Part shown: positions 1 to 8,004 of the stretch, one piece after another
How positions within the stretch are numbered: the stretch's first letter is position 1
Layout of the letters: each line of letters begins with the position of its first letter
NCBI RefSeq assembly: GCF_019429625.1
Contig: NZ_JAHXRW010000017.1
Location: 1 to 42,721, forward strand
Length of the DNA: 42,721 nucleotides
Source: Celeribacter sp. PS-C1
Lineage (GTDB): Bacteria; Pseudomonadota; Alphaproteobacteria; Rhodobacterales; Rhodobacteraceae
Direction of reading: 5' to 3'
Notes under the pieces: model-generated
What the model was told of the DNA's origin: nothing
Seen by the model: only the letters and a program-made list of their open reading frames with translations
Database searches by the model: none
Position numbers and translations under genes: made by a program

Positions 1-345
1 GCGACGAAATCCGGCGAGAGCTCAATGAGATCAAGCCCGGTTTTGGAGATGGCGCGATGCTCAGGGATACCAGCGAGGACTTTGGGATGTCGGATAGGAT
101 GGCGCAACTCTCGCATCTGATCGAAATTTTTAAAGCGCTTCGGCGCGCTCTTCGGGACGCCCGCGATCATGTCCTGGCGTCCCGCACGGCCGAGCAACTG
201 CTTGAAGAGCGGTGATATCGGCGTCTCGAATATGAATGGTGCGATTTCCGGGGTGACCTGGGGATCGTGTTCGAAAGCAAATTTAAACGGAAATGTGTAG
301 CAAAATCGGGAGCAAATTGTGTAGCAAATTAGGCCTGAATACATT
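1..345. other. Edge segment with two opposing open frames, identity unclear
   Basis: Two frames are open here and neither can be named. On the plus strand a frame open from the left edge ends at a TGA at 213-215 and would give a hydrophilic, helix-rich C-terminus of about 70 residues. On the minus strand a frame is open from about 345 to the left edge, with an ATG at 168-170, and reads as a fairly ordinary soluble protein. GC3 is similar in both, so codon use does not decide. The tRNA-Phe gene next door is a common integration target, so a remnant of a mobile element is possible, but no integrase motif is visible. Confidence 0.3.
294..328 (+). repeat. Direct repeat TGTGTAGCAAA x2
   Basis: TGTGTAGCAAA occurs at 294-304 and again at 318-328, a spacing of 24 bases, just beyond the 3' end of tRNA-Phe. 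A related pair (CCTACACA at 10333-10340 and 10346-10353, i.e. TGTGTAGG on the other strand) precedes the integrase remnant next to tRNA-Thr. The shared TGTGTAG core suggests integrase arm-type sites or a conserved integrase leader. This is inference. Confidence 0.5.
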
Positions 346-403
346 GGGAAAAGTATAAAACTCAATGATATCATTAAGTTATGTTTATTTTTCTTTTGAA
401 AAA

Positions 404-478
404 TGGTGCCCGGGGGCGGAATCGAACCACCGACACGAGGATTTTCAATCCACTGCTCTACCCCTGAGCTACCCGGGC
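404..478 (-). tRNA. tRNA-Phe (GAA)
   Basis: Read on the minus strand the sequence folds as a full cloverleaf: acceptor GCCCGGG pairs with CCCGGGC, the anticodon loop is TTGAAAA with anticodon GAA, the T loop is TTCGATT, the discriminator is A, and the 3' CCA is encoded (404-406). It lies downstream of yacG on the same strand. Its 3' flank carries the TGTGTAG repeat, consistent with use as an integration site. Confidence 0.97.
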
Positions 479-563
479 AACGGGAGCGATTTCTCGCTGA
501 ACGACTTCTCGTTCGGGTAGCGGGGTTCTAGTCGGGGGGCGCGGGACTGTCCAGAGGAAAATC

Positions 564-584
564 ACCTCATTAGTGAGGTTTTTT
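564..584. terminator. Hairpin terminator overlapping the yacG stop codon
   Basis: ACCTCA (564-569) pairs with TGAGGT (574-579) around the loop TTAG. On the plus strand six T follow; on the minus strand the stem is followed by GATTTT. The yacG stop codon (TAA, 570-572 read on minus) lies in the loop, so the terminator is built from the last codons of the gene. It could work in both directions and would separate yacG from tRNA-Phe. Confidence 0.6.
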
Positions 585-776
585 CGTCAGCGCCTCAAAC
601 TGTTCGCGCAAAGCCTCTTCCATTGCCTCGGCGATCTCTTCCGGGTCCTCTTCGCGGCCGCTCGGAACGGCATATGAGCCGTTCATCCAACGCGCCAAAT
701 CCACATCCGCGCAGCGTTTTGAGCAGAAGGGGCGGTATTTTTGCGCCGTGTCGCCGCCGCAGATCGGGCAGCTCAT
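570..776 (-). CDS. yacG: Zinc-finger protein YacG (DNA gyrase inhibitor family)
   Basis: This 68-residue protein has the YacG zinc ribbon: Cys-Pro-Ile-Cys at the extreme N-terminus and a second Cys-x3-Cys pair (PFCSKRC) about 15 residues later, then the R-WMNGSYAVP stretch typical of the family and an acidic tail. E. coli YacG binds zinc and inhibits DNA gyrase; in this organism that role is inferred. The start ATG overlaps the stop of the upstream RNase gene (ATGA), so the two are probably translationally coupled. The upstream RNase lacks the zinc-link of RNase E, and YacG begins with a CPxC finger almost exactly where that link would come; see the findings. Confidence 0.93.
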   Translation of the reverse strand: MSCPICGGDTAQKYRPFCSKRCADVDLARWMNGSYAVPSGREEDPEEIAEAMEEALREQFEALTKKPH

Positions 777-1813
777 CGCAGAACCTCGGCAATCGGCACG
801 CGCTCACGCTTTTTCTGAATCTCGAAATGCCCGAGCGGGGTCCAGCCAGCCAGCACCGTGTCGTGGCCTTCGGGTTTGAAAGCGGCTTTCAGGCTGTGTT
901 CGAACTGGCGGCGGTCTTTTTTTGCCATGGGGGCGAGATCGAGGGTGATTTGCCCCGCAAGGCCGCGCAAGCGCAACTGTCGCGGCAGATCGCGCGCCAG
1001 AGCGATATTCGCCTTCAGCCCTGCTGCGGTGGAAAAGTCTCCGCCGGTGTTTACGTCTACGGCGACAAGCGCGCGGGTCGGTTCAATGAACATGGACCCT
1101 GCGCCTTTGAGCGGTACGCACGGGTCGAGTGCTGCGTCGATCAGCTCATGAACACCGTGGTTGTCGAAGGCATCGCCGCTGTCGTCAAAGATGTCGGCTT
1201 TGGGCCAGTCGCGCCAAGCGACCTCCCAGGCGTCTGATCCGTCCACCAAAAGCTCCGGCTCGCCCGAGAGGTCCGCGAGCACGGCTTCGCAAAGCCCGCG
1301 CATGGCGGAGATGTCTTCGGCGATTTCGTCGTCCGTCGCGCCCTCGCACGCAGAGCGCAGAATCAGACCCATGGTCTCATCGGCGCCTTCCATGCCCTCA
1401 GCGGCCAGATCGTGCAGGCGGATGAGTTCCTCGTCTTCCGAGATTTGACGCGAGATGTTCAGCCCCGGCGCATCCGGCGTGACGATGGCGAATTTCGATT
1501 TGAACAGCACCCGCGTCGTGACGGGGACGGCTTTGCCTTCCTCGGCGATATGGGTGACTTGCACCAACATCGGCGCGCCGGGCTTTAGGCCCTTGTTGCC
1601 ACGCAGATAGGCTTTCTCGCCGTTCGGCAGGTCCAAGAGAGCGCCGCCCATGCCTTTGAGACTACGCCCGCCTTTGGCGCGAAAGATCGCACCGGGGACA
1701 GGGGGGGCATCCTCGCCCGCGTCCACCAGAAAATCGTCGAGCAGGCCGTCGCGGATGAAGGCGGCGGCGCGTTTGCCCTGAACTTCGCCCAAGGCGATAA
1801 CGGTACCCTTCAT
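773..1813 (-). CDS. rng: Ribonuclease E/G family protein, short form
   Basis: The 346-residue protein matches the catalytic core of RNase E/G endoribonucleases, which cut single-stranded AU-rich RNA during rRNA maturation and mRNA decay. An S1-like region occupies about residues 38-90. The DNase I-like catalytic residues are visible as VAVDVNTGG (Asp253, Asn255) and TLDLAP (Asp292). RNase G of E. coli is close to 490 residues; this one stops after EIQKKRER, just before the position of the CPxC zinc-link and the small domain. No membrane or scaffold tail is present. The start chosen is the ATG at 1813, which overlaps the stop of maf (ATGA); a longer reading into maf is not needed. Operon: infA-maf-this gene-yacG. 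Confidence 0.88.
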   Translation of the reverse strand: MKGTVIALGEVQGKRAAAFIRDGLLDDFLVDAGEDAPPVPGAIFRAKGGRSLKGMGGALLDLPNGEKAYLRGNKGLKPGAPMLVQVTHIAEEGKAVPVTTRVLFKSKFAIVTPDAPGLNISRQISEDEELIRLHDLAAEGMEGADETMGLILRSACEGATDDEIAEDISAMRGLCEAVLADLSGEPELLVDGSDAWEVAWRDWPKADIFDDSGDAFDNHGVHELIDAALDPCVPLKGAGSMFIEPTRALVAVDVNTGGDFSTAAGLKANIALARDLPRQLRLRGLAGQITLDLAPMAKKDRRQFEHSLKAAFKPEGHDTVLAGWTPLGHFEIQKKRERVPIAEVLR

Positions 1814-2388
1814 GAGTGCACTCCATAAATCGGATAGCCCGCAGCCATCAACAAATTGGCCGTCTCTGCCACGGGAAGGCCCATGACGGCGGAATAGCTG
1901 CCTTGAATCCAAGGAATAAAAGCGCCGGCGGGGCCCTGAATGCCGTAGCCGCCCGCCTTGCCGTGCCAATCGCCCGAGGCGAGATAGCTGTTCAGCTCAA
2001 TGTCAGAGAGGCGCTTCATTTTCACGGTGGTCACCACGTCGGTCTCCCAAACGCGATCGCCATGGGCGACGGCCACGGCGGTGATCACCGTATGGCGCCG
2101 ACCGGACATGGCCAAAAGAAATTCGGCACATTCCTTTTCATCGGCAGGTTTGCCCATGATGCGGCGGCCCAAGGCCACCGTGGTGTCGGCACAAAGCACG
2201 ACCTCATCCTCAGCCCGCGGCACGGCCAGAACCTTTTCACGCGCCATACGTGCGCAATAGGGCCGGGGCAATTCGCCCTTGGCCGGGTCCTCATTGATGT
2301 CGGGAGAACGGATGTCGTCGGGGGTGAGGCCCAGCTGCGCCAGAAGTTCCTTCCGGCGCGGGCTGCCTGAACCGAGAATAAGCTTCAT
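1810..2388 (-). CDS. maf: Maf-type nucleotide pyrophosphatase
   Basis: The 192-residue protein begins with [14 protein letters not shown], the phosphate-binding signature of Maf/HAM1-like house-cleaning enzymes, and has the conserved CADTTV-----GKP segment and the [10 protein letters not shown] motif near the C-terminus. Family members hydrolyse dTTP, UTP or modified nucleotides to the monophosphate and are linked to septum formation. The sequence does not show which substrate class applies. It lies 15 bases after infA and overlaps the next gene by four bases, so it belongs to the infA operon. The length is normal for the family. Confidence 0.92.
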   Translation of the reverse strand: MKLILGSGSPRRKELLAQLGLTPDDIRSPDINEDPAKGELPRPYCARMAREKVLAVPRAEDEVVLCADTTVALGRRIMGKPADEKECAEFLLAMSGRRHTVITAVAVAHGDRVWETDVVTTVKMKRLSDIELNSYLASGDWHGKAGGYGIQGPAGAFIPWIQGSYSAVMGLPVAETANLLMAAGYPIYGVHS

Positions 2389-2403
2389 AGAAGCCAGAAC
2401 CGC

Positions 2404-2622
2404 TCAGCGGAAGCGGTAGTTGATCCGACCCTTGGTCAGATCGTAGGGGGTCATTTCGACTTGCACTTTGTCGCCAGCCAGAACACGGATGCGGTTTTTC
2501 CGCATTTTGCCTGCCGTATGCGCGATGATCGTATGGCCGTTTTCCAGCTCGACCAGGAATGTCGCGTTCGGCAGGAGTTCCTTAACGACACCGGGAAATT
2601 CGAGCATTTCTTCCTTGGCCAT
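2404..2622 (-). CDS. infA: Translation initiation factor IF-1
   Basis: This 72-residue OB-fold protein starts [20 protein letters not shown] and carries the IF-1 core ([23 protein letters not shown]). IF-1 binds the 30S A site during initiation. The ATG at 2622 was chosen because GGAG lies five bases upstream and IF-1 proteins of this group start MAKEE; a GTG two codons earlier is also in frame. It is the first gene of infA-maf-rng-yacG. In related genomes I expect it directly downstream of the phosphatase gene; here three unrelated genes lie between, so it probably has its own promoter in the 82 bases upstream. Confidence 0.97.
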   Translation of the reverse strand: MAKEEMLEFPGVVKELLPNATFLVELENGHTIIAHTAGKMRKNRIRVLAGDKVQVEMTPYDLTKGRINYRFR

Positions 2623-2704
2623 GGTCACTCCATCGTTGTTTCACCCGCCTGATGTACGGGCGCGCTAGTAAATGCGCCTTTAACGGTGCAGTTTCAAGGA
2701 GGAT

Positions 2705-3589
2705 TTAAGCGAATTTCAGCGTTTCGACCGCTTTCTGGCCGGTTTCGCTCTCTGGCCAGTGGGTTTTGACGCTGACGGCGCCGCCTCGATGGGCCTCTGC
2801 GACCGACTCGGTCAAGGTGTCGAGCACGGCGGTGCTTTGGAAATGCTTGGTGCCTGTGGCGAGAACGCCGGAGGCCGGGAAGCCGCCATCGGGGGGCGCG
2901 AAAATGCCCGCTTGGCCGAAATTCACGTCGACGACCTCGCATTCCGGCACTTCGCCCACCAATGGGGACATGGCGACGATCATCTGACCTTCGAGGGCAC
3001 GTGCGCGGCAGCCGATCTCGACCCGCATGGCGCCATGTTCGGTGTCGGTGCAAGAGGGCACCAAGAGGATCTCAGCGCCCTCGTCGGCATAGCGACGCGA
3101 CAAGAGCGGGAATTCACTGTCGTAACAGATAAGCGCTGCGACCTTGCCGAAACGTGTCTCGAACAGCGGTGTGGGGGCGCCGGCGGCCATGTCGATGGCG
3201 CGCTCATAGGGGGTGGGGGTGCGTTTTTCGACGAAGCCCTCGCCCTCGGGGCCGCAAAATAGCGCGCGATTGACGATCTGGTCGCCGGACCGTGCAAAGC
3301 CAGAGCCGCCGAGGATGGTCGCGCCGGTCTCCGCCACCAACGTGCGAATCCCGTCGCAATAGGCGTCGAAATGATCCGCGCCACGGGTCATCCAGCCGCG
3401 CGCGTCCAAGGTGACATCGCCATAAAACGCGGCCTCCAAGGCGGCGTATTCCGGGAAGACGACCAAGCTGTCGCGGTCCGCATCGGCATCGGCCAAGGCG
3501 GCCCGGTAGCGATCCAGCCAATGATCCGGTGTTTGTGCCCAATCGGGTTGCCACGAGAATGCGATCAGTTTCAAAGCGTTTTTCCCCAA
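2705..3589 (-). CDS. Carbon-nitrogen hydrolase (nitrilase superfamily)
   Basis: This 294-residue protein has the nitrilase-superfamily triad: Glu47 in VVFPEY, Lys122 in FVEKRTPTPYE, and the nucleophile Cys155 in ALICYDSEFP. Such enzymes cleave amide or nitrile C-N bonds. The overall pattern is closest to the cytoplasmic omega-amidase/N-carbamoyl amidohydrolase-like branch, but the substrate cannot be read from sequence. It has no signal peptide. Its first 19 bases overlap the end of the GNAT gene, so the two are expressed together. The pair interrupts an otherwise housekeeping gene order. Confidence 0.85.
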   Translation of the reverse strand: MGKNALKLIAFSWQPDWAQTPDHWLDRYRAALADADADRDSLVVFPEYAALEAAFYGDVTLDARGWMTRGADHFDAYCDGIRTLVAETGATILGGSGFARSGDQIVNRALFCGPEGEGFVEKRTPTPYERAIDMAAGAPTPLFETRFGKVAALICYDSEFPLLSRRYADEGAEILLVPSCTDTEHGAMRVEIGCRARALEGQMIVAMSPLVGEVPECEVVDVNFGQAGIFAPPDGGFPASGVLATGTKHFQSTAVLDTLTESVAEAHRGGAVSVKTHWPESETGQKAVETLKFA

Positions 3590-4158
3590 AATTGCAGAGA
3601 CTTATCGGAGCTTTCCGTTTCATTCACGTCTTTCCAGGCGAAATGCGCGATCACGCCCTCCATCGGAACATACCCCCGCTTGCGCCAGAATATATCATGA
3701 CTGCGGGCGCCCTTGGGACGCAAGGGGTGATTTTCCGGGCGGATGACCGAACAAAAGGCCGAATACGAGAGCCCCAAGGCGCGGGCATGAGCTTCGCGGG
3801 CGTCGAAGAATGCATGCCCCGCGCCATGACCGCGATACTCCGGCAAGAGCACCGACTCGGCGCAATAGAACACGCTGTCCATCGGCATTTCTACATGGGC
3901 GAAGGCTGACGCGAAGTCTTCGGCATGTTCCGCGAGTGGTGATCCGGTAGCAGCCCCGACAATGCGGTCGCCGTCAAAGGCGGCCACTAGAACGGCACGG
4001 TCATTGCCGACATAGCTCGCCATGTAATTGCGCTCATAGTCGAGCGAGCCGTCGTAGAGATAGGGCCACTCGCGGAACACCGCGATCCGCAGCCGCGCCA
4101 GATCATCCAGCGCGGCCTCGACCTCGGCGCCTTTCAGGGTGCGAAAGCTCAGCGTCAT
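3571..4158 (-). CDS. GNAT family N-acetyltransferase
   Basis: This 195-residue protein has a GNAT fold: the acetyl-CoA-binding segment is LLPEYRGHGAGHAFFDAREAHA (R/Q-x-x-G-x-G/A type, about residues 112-133), preceded by the beta-strand region VLVAAFDGDRIVGAATGSPL. The substrate is unknown. The start is the ATG at 4158 with GAGGAGAG about five bases upstream; longer readings run into the next gene. The 3' end overlaps the nitrilase gene by 19 bases. A joint role with the amidohydrolase, for example acylating and deacylating small amines, is only a guess. Confidence 0.82.
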   Translation of the reverse strand: MTLSFRTLKGAEVEAALDDLARLRIAVFREWPYLYDGSLDYERNYMASYVGNDRAVLVAAFDGDRIVGAATGSPLAEHAEDFASAFAHVEMPMDSVFYCAESVLLPEYRGHGAGHAFFDAREAHARALGLSYSAFCSVIRPENHPLRPKGARSHDIFWRKRGYVPMEGVIAHFAWKDVNETESSDKSLQFWGKTL

Positions 4159-4168
4159 TGTGCTCTCC

Positions 4169-4582
4169 TCAGGAGACCTGCGCCACCCAGTCCTCGGCGT
4201 TGTAATAGACCGAGACGCGGGCGATCTTGCCGTCGCGAATGTCGAAAAACGCGCCAGCAGGCAGGTCGTAGGATTGGCCGTGCGCTTCGGGGTAGCCCTC
4301 TGCGGTTTTGAGGTATTTGCCCAGCACGCGGAATTCAGCGGCGGCACGGGTGCCTTCGTCATTGGCGAAAAGCACCATGTCAGCCAGCGTTTCCTGATAG
4401 GCGGTGTCCATCGTGACCATGAATGCTGCGAAGGCCTCCTTGCCGTGCTCTACGGGGCCTTGGTTGATCCGGTGCTCGATGTCGTCTGTGAGGCAGTCGA
4501 GCATGGTGGCGTGATCATGGGCTGCGAACGCCTCGTAATAGCGGGTCAACAGGGCCAGCGTTTCAACGCGGTTCTGGGTCAT
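4169..4582 (-). CDS. NTF2-like / SnoaL-type protein
   Basis: This 137-residue protein fits the cone-shaped NTF2-like superfamily (ketosteroid isomerase, SnoaL): an N-terminal helix (LALLTRYYEAFAAHDHATMLDCLTDD), a central beta region and the closing FFDIRDGKIARVSVYYN strand pair. Family members bind small hydrophobic ligands; some are isomerases or hydrolases, and many have no known activity. It is separated from the GNAT gene by 10 bases and is probably the first gene of the NTF2-GNAT-nitrilase trio. Confidence 0.78.
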   Translation of the reverse strand: MTQNRVETLALLTRYYEAFAAHDHATMLDCLTDDIEHRINQGPVEHGKEAFAAFMVTMDTAYQETLADMVLFANDEGTRAAAEFRVLGKYLKTAEGYPEAHGQSYDLPAGAFFDIRDGKIARVSVYYNAEDWVAQVS

Positions 4583-4609
4583 GGGAAGATCCTTGAAGAG
4601 GTGGGGTGT

Positions 4610-5065
4610 TTAAGCGTGGGCGGGGCCGAAACGGGCCTGCATTCGGGTGATGATTTGATCGCGGGCCTGACGGTAAGCATCGAGTTTCGCGTCACGCGTC
4701 TCGCCTATGCCAGTCGGGTCCATGATCGGCCAATATTCCACATCGAGGTGGTAATACCGTGTCAGTTCAAGCGCTTGGCGCTGGGAAGCGGGCGACAGTG
4801 CGATGATCAAGTCGTAGGAGGAAATGTCATCGCCCCAGTCTTTCAGATCGTCAAAAGAGCGGGAGCGGTGGCGGTGCAACTCAATGCCCAGTTCCTCACA
4901 GACGGCGACGGCGAACCCATCGACATCGAGATCGGAATGCACGCCTGCGGATTGGACATAGACCTTGCCGGGGTAGAATTTCTTCATCAACCCTTCCGCC
5001 ATGGGCGAACGCACCGCGTTGTGGTCGCAGCAGAACAGAACCGAATGAGGGAATTCTGCCGCCAC
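4610..5065 (-). CDS. Low-molecular-weight phosphotyrosine phosphatase family protein
   Basis: The 151-residue protein has the CX5R phosphate loop (Cys13 to Arg19, CDHNAVRSPMAE) and a DPTG motif near residue 114 where the general acid lies. LMW-PTP and arsenate reductase ArsC share this fold. The loop differs from the canonical CxGNxCRS: the glycine is a His and the second Cys is a Val, so a redox arsenate-reductase cycle using that Cys is unlikely. It lies 4 bases after the UPF0262 gene and is part of the hisD operon, the usual position in this family of bacteria. Confidence 0.82.
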   Translation of the reverse strand: MAAEFPHSVLFCCDHNAVRSPMAEGLMKKFYPGKVYVQSAGVHSDLDVDGFAVAVCEELGIELHRHRSRSFDDLKDWGDDISSYDLIIALSPASQRQALELTRYYHLDVEYWPIMDPTGIGETRDAKLDAYRQARDQIITRMQARFGPAHA

Positions 5066-5069
5066 GCCC

Positions 5070-5546
5070 TTACCCCCAGTGCAACACGCAAATCAGGGTG
5101 AACAACCGCCGCGCCGTGTCGATGTCGACGTCCGCCTTGCCTTCGAGCCGCTCCTGCAGCACCCGCGCGCCTTCGTTGTGAATGCCGCGTCGGGCCATGT
5201 CGATGGCTTCGATCTGTGAGGGCGGCATCTTTTTGACGGCGTCGAAATAGCTTTCGCAGATTTGGAAATAGTCCTTCACGACCTGCCGGAACGGCCCAAG
5301 CGAGAGGTGGAACTCCGCCGCTTTATCCCCGCTTTCCGTGCTCAGTTCAAAGACCAGACGCCGCTCGCGGATCGCGAGGCCAAGTTTAAACGGCCCCTCG
5401 GGCACGTCGCGGTCCTCGCGCGCGGGCAGGGTGAAGGAGTTGTCCTCCAACAGGTCGAAAATCGCAACCTTGCGTTCCTGTTCAATCTCAGGCGTGGGCG
5501 CCGCAAGCCCCGCATCGTCGATCTCAACGGCGATCAGTTTACTCAT
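5070..5546 (-). CDS. UPF0262 family protein
   Basis: This conserved alphaproteobacterial protein of unknown function has 158 residues. It is acidic and soluble with no signal peptide; the conserved segments are FHLSLGPFRQVVKDYFQICESYFDAVK and RRGIHNEGARVLQERL near the C-terminus. It sits between hisD and the phosphatase, 9 bases after hisD. The ATG at 5546 was taken as the start; a GTG lies one codon upstream. The constant position beside hisD suggests co-expression, but no histidine-pathway role is known. Confidence 0.88.
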   Translation of the reverse strand: MSKLIAVEIDDAGLAAPTPEIEQERKVAIFDLLEDNSFTLPAREDRDVPEGPFKLGLAIRERRLVFELSTESGDKAAEFHLSLGPFRQVVKDYFQICESYFDAVKKMPPSQIEAIDMARRGIHNEGARVLQERLEGKADVDIDTARRLFTLICVLHWG

Positions 5547-5555
5547 CACACCCTC

Positions 5556-6863
5556 TTACTTGTCTGCGTTCAACCGGTCCAGCCGCGCGCGCACAGACAG
5601 GCCATGCGCCTCGAGGCTTTCGGATTTCGCCAGACGCTCTGCTGCAGGGCCAATGGCCTTGAGCGCTTCAGGGGACATCTTGGCCAATGTCGTGCGTTTG
5701 AGGAAGTCCAAAACCGACAAGCCCGACGAGAAACGAGCGGAGCGCGCGGTGGGCAGGACGTGGTTCGGGCCGCCGACATAGTCGCCGATGGCCTCCGGCG
5801 TCCAGGCGCCGAGGAAAATCGCACCAGCGTGTTGGATCTTCGCGGACAGCGCATCCGGGTTCTCGACGCAGAGTTCAAGGTGTTCGGGGGCGAAACGATC
5901 CGACAACAGGGCCGCTTCATCCAGATCGCGCACGGTGATCACGACACCGAAATCTTCCCAGCTTTTGCCGGCAATCGCGCGGCGCTCGAGCGTTTCAAGG
6001 CGCGCCTCAACAGCCTTCGCCACGGCCACGCCGAACTCCGCATCATCGGTGATCAGAATGGACTGCGCGCTTTCGTCATGTTCGGCTTGAGACATCAGAT
6101 CGACGGCGATCCAGTCCGGGTCGTTGTGCTTGTCGGCGATGACCAGAATCTCCGACGGACCAGCGATCATGTCGATGCCGACCTTGCCAAAGACGCGGCG
6201 CTTGGCAGCGGCCACAAAGGCATTGCCCGGACCGGTGATCTTGTCGACGGGCGCGATCGTTTCGGTGCCGTAAGCAAGTGCGGCGATCGCTTGCGCGCCG
6301 CCGATGCGGTAAATTTCGTCCACCCCTGCGATGCGCGCGGCCATCAGCACGAGCGGATTGGCGATCCCGTCAGGGGTCGGCACGGTGATGGCGAGACGGT
6401 TTACACCGGCGACTTTTGCGGGAATCGCATTCATCAAAACGGAAGACGGATAGGAGGCCAGCCCGCCCGGTACGTAAAGCCCCGCCGCCGAAACGGGCGT
6501 CCAGCGCCACCCCAAAGTGGCGCCATCCGGGTCGGTCCACATCTGATCGTCGGGCATCTGGCGGACGTGATAGGCGCGGATGCGTTGCGCCGCGAGTTCC
6601 AGCGCGTCGCGTTCCTCAGCCGACACTTGTGCACAGAGCGTATCGATTTCTTCATCGGAGAACCGAAGTTGGTCGGTGGTGAGCACCATCCGGTCGAAGC
6701 GCGCCGTCAGCTCCAACACAGCTGCATCGCCGCGCGTGCGCACGTCCTTGATGATCGCGGCCACGGCGTCATCGACATCCGGGCTGTCCTCACGCTTCAT
6801 GGTCAAAAGCGCGGCAAAGCGGGTCTCGAAATCAGAATCCGTGGTGGACAGGAAGTGGGGCAT
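5556..6863 (-). CDS. hisD: Histidinol dehydrogenase
   Basis: The 435-residue enzyme catalyses the last two steps of histidine synthesis, L-histidinol to L-histidine with two NAD+. Visible signatures are GPGNAFVAAAKR, the zinc ligands in MSQAEHDESAQS (Gln and His), and the catalytic Glu-His in RFAPEHLEL. The length matches the family. The start is the ATG at 6863, with AAGGAGA a few bases upstream; the open frame continues further but the extension has no family match. It heads the hisD-UPF0262-phosphatase operon. Confidence 0.97.
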   Translation of the reverse strand: MPHFLSTTDSDFETRFAALLTMKREDSPDVDDAVAAIIKDVRTRGDAAVLELTARFDRMVLTTDQLRFSDEEIDTLCAQVSAEERDALELAAQRIRAYHVRQMPDDQMWTDPDGATLGWRWTPVSAAGLYVPGGLASYPSSVLMNAIPAKVAGVNRLAITVPTPDGIANPLVLMAARIAGVDEIYRIGGAQAIAALAYGTETIAPVDKITGPGNAFVAAAKRRVFGKVGIDMIAGPSEILVIADKHNDPDWIAVDLMSQAEHDESAQSILITDDAEFGVAVAKAVEARLETLERRAIAGKSWEDFGVVITVRDLDEAALLSDRFAPEHLELCVENPDALSAKIQHAGAIFLGAWTPEAIGDYVGGPNHVLPTARSARFSSGLSVLDFLKRTTLAKMSPEALKAIGPAAERLAKSESLEAHGLSVRARLDRLNADK

Positions 6864-7059
6864 GTCGGTCTCCTTATAGCGCTCCGCCTTTGGCCCGTTG
6901 CAGGGAGAGGGCGGGGCACAACGCACCAGAGATGCGCGTTTGGAGACCGACATAGCGCGGGTTGGCACAACGCTCAAGCTGTTGAGCACCTGCGTGGCTG
7001 AACTTATCCGCTTCCATCCCTACTTGAGGCCTCGGGGGCGTCGGAATGGAAGTCCGCAT

Positions 7060-7494
7060 TTAGTACCGGAAATCGGATTTGGTCGAATACAACTCGAAGG
7101 ACACTTGCGATTTCGGGGCGGGCGCCGTTGTGCGAACACAGTTGGCTTGCTCTCCGACATGCCCGATGCTTTGCTGATTGCTTTTCAGTTGGGCAAAATA
7201 CCGCAGATTCTTGAGGATCGACTCGTCATTCATTTTCACCCCCGCAGCGGCGAGCATATCGCCGGAGGCTTTGAAGGCCATGCCGCCACCCGTGGTGGAA
7301 TATCCACCACACACGGCGATATACCCGTTGTCATTGATGACAGTCCAGCGGATCACCGTTTTGCCGCGCGGTTGCCAGTTCAATTCGTGTTGCGCAAAGT
7401 CTTTGTCGATTGGGTAGGTGCCTGTCACCTGTTCAGCGGAGGCATTCGTGGCAAGGGCGCAGGCCAGGAGGCCTGCTGTCAAAAAGGTCTTCAT
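7060..7494 (-). CDS. Exported protein of unknown function
   Basis: The 144-residue protein starts with a clear signal peptide (MKTFLTAGLLACALATNASA, cleaved before EQ). The mature part is about 124 residues and has two cysteines that could form a disulfide. I do not recognise a domain. AAGGACA precedes the ATG at a good distance. It stands alone between hisD and the DUF2948 gene on the same strand, and is probably periplasmic. Confidence 0.7.
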   Translation of the reverse strand: MKTFLTAGLLACALATNASAEQVTGTYPIDKDFAQHELNWQPRGKTVIRWTVINDNGYIAVCGGYSTTGGGMAFKASGDMLAAAGVKMNDESILKNLRYFAQLKSNQQSIGHVGEQANCVRTTAPAPKSQVSFELYSTKSDFRY

Positions 7495-7524
7495 AAAATG
7501 TCCTTCAAAATAAAGAGTAGTCGT

Positions 7525-8004
7525 TTATTCGTTGTGCCGCGGTACCTTATGTGATGGCGCCACATAAGGCCGTGTGACATCTTTGAGCGTAGCATCCAGC
7601 GCCTCGACCTCAAGCGCAATCGTGCCGTCGCCAGCCAAAGTGATCTCGACTGTGCCCATGCCGTCCTCTTTTGCGGCAAAGGTGATCGACAGCAGCGACA
7701 GGATCATGTCCTTGTCGCCCGAGGGCACCCCCGTCGAGCGCGCGGACATGACGTCGTCAAAGACCAAAACGGCTTGAACGCGTTCGACCGGGCGGCCCCG
7801 GCGCTCGGCGGCCTCCACGTCTTCCCAACGAAAGCGATTGATCAAAAACGCGAAACGGCGACGGTTGGCGTCGTAGGATATCTCTCCCATCGGCACGATG
7901 GCGTCCTGCACAAGCGCAGACATGACCGTCAGGTCGTCCACATCTATCGCCTTGAGCGCCAGCGGTCGCTCACCGCCGTCTTCGAATCTCGCGTCTTCGA
8001 CCAT
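7525..8004 (-). CDS. DUF2948 family protein
   Basis: The 159-residue conserved alphaproteobacterial protein contains the typical segments LKAIDVDDLTVMSALVQDAI, RRRFAFLINRFRWED and VQAVLVFDDV. Its function is unknown. It directly follows murA, with the murA stop and this ATG sharing one base (TGATG type), so it is translationally coupled to murA. The arrangement murA-DUF2948 is usual in this family. Confidence 0.86.
   Translation of the reverse strand: MVEDARFEDGGERPLALKAIDVDDLTVMSALVQDAIVPMGEISYDANRRRFAFLINRFRWEDVEAAERRGRPVERVQAVLVFDDVMSARSTGVPSGDKDMILSLLSITFAAKEDGMGTVEITLAGDGTIALEVEALDATLKDVTRPYVAPSHKVPRHNE

Noticed and set aside
5262-7001. 579-codon open frame on the plus strand
   Set aside because: It lies antisense to hisD and UPF0262, both clear genes; the His/Arg/Gly-rich translation is a mirror of high-GC coding sequence.
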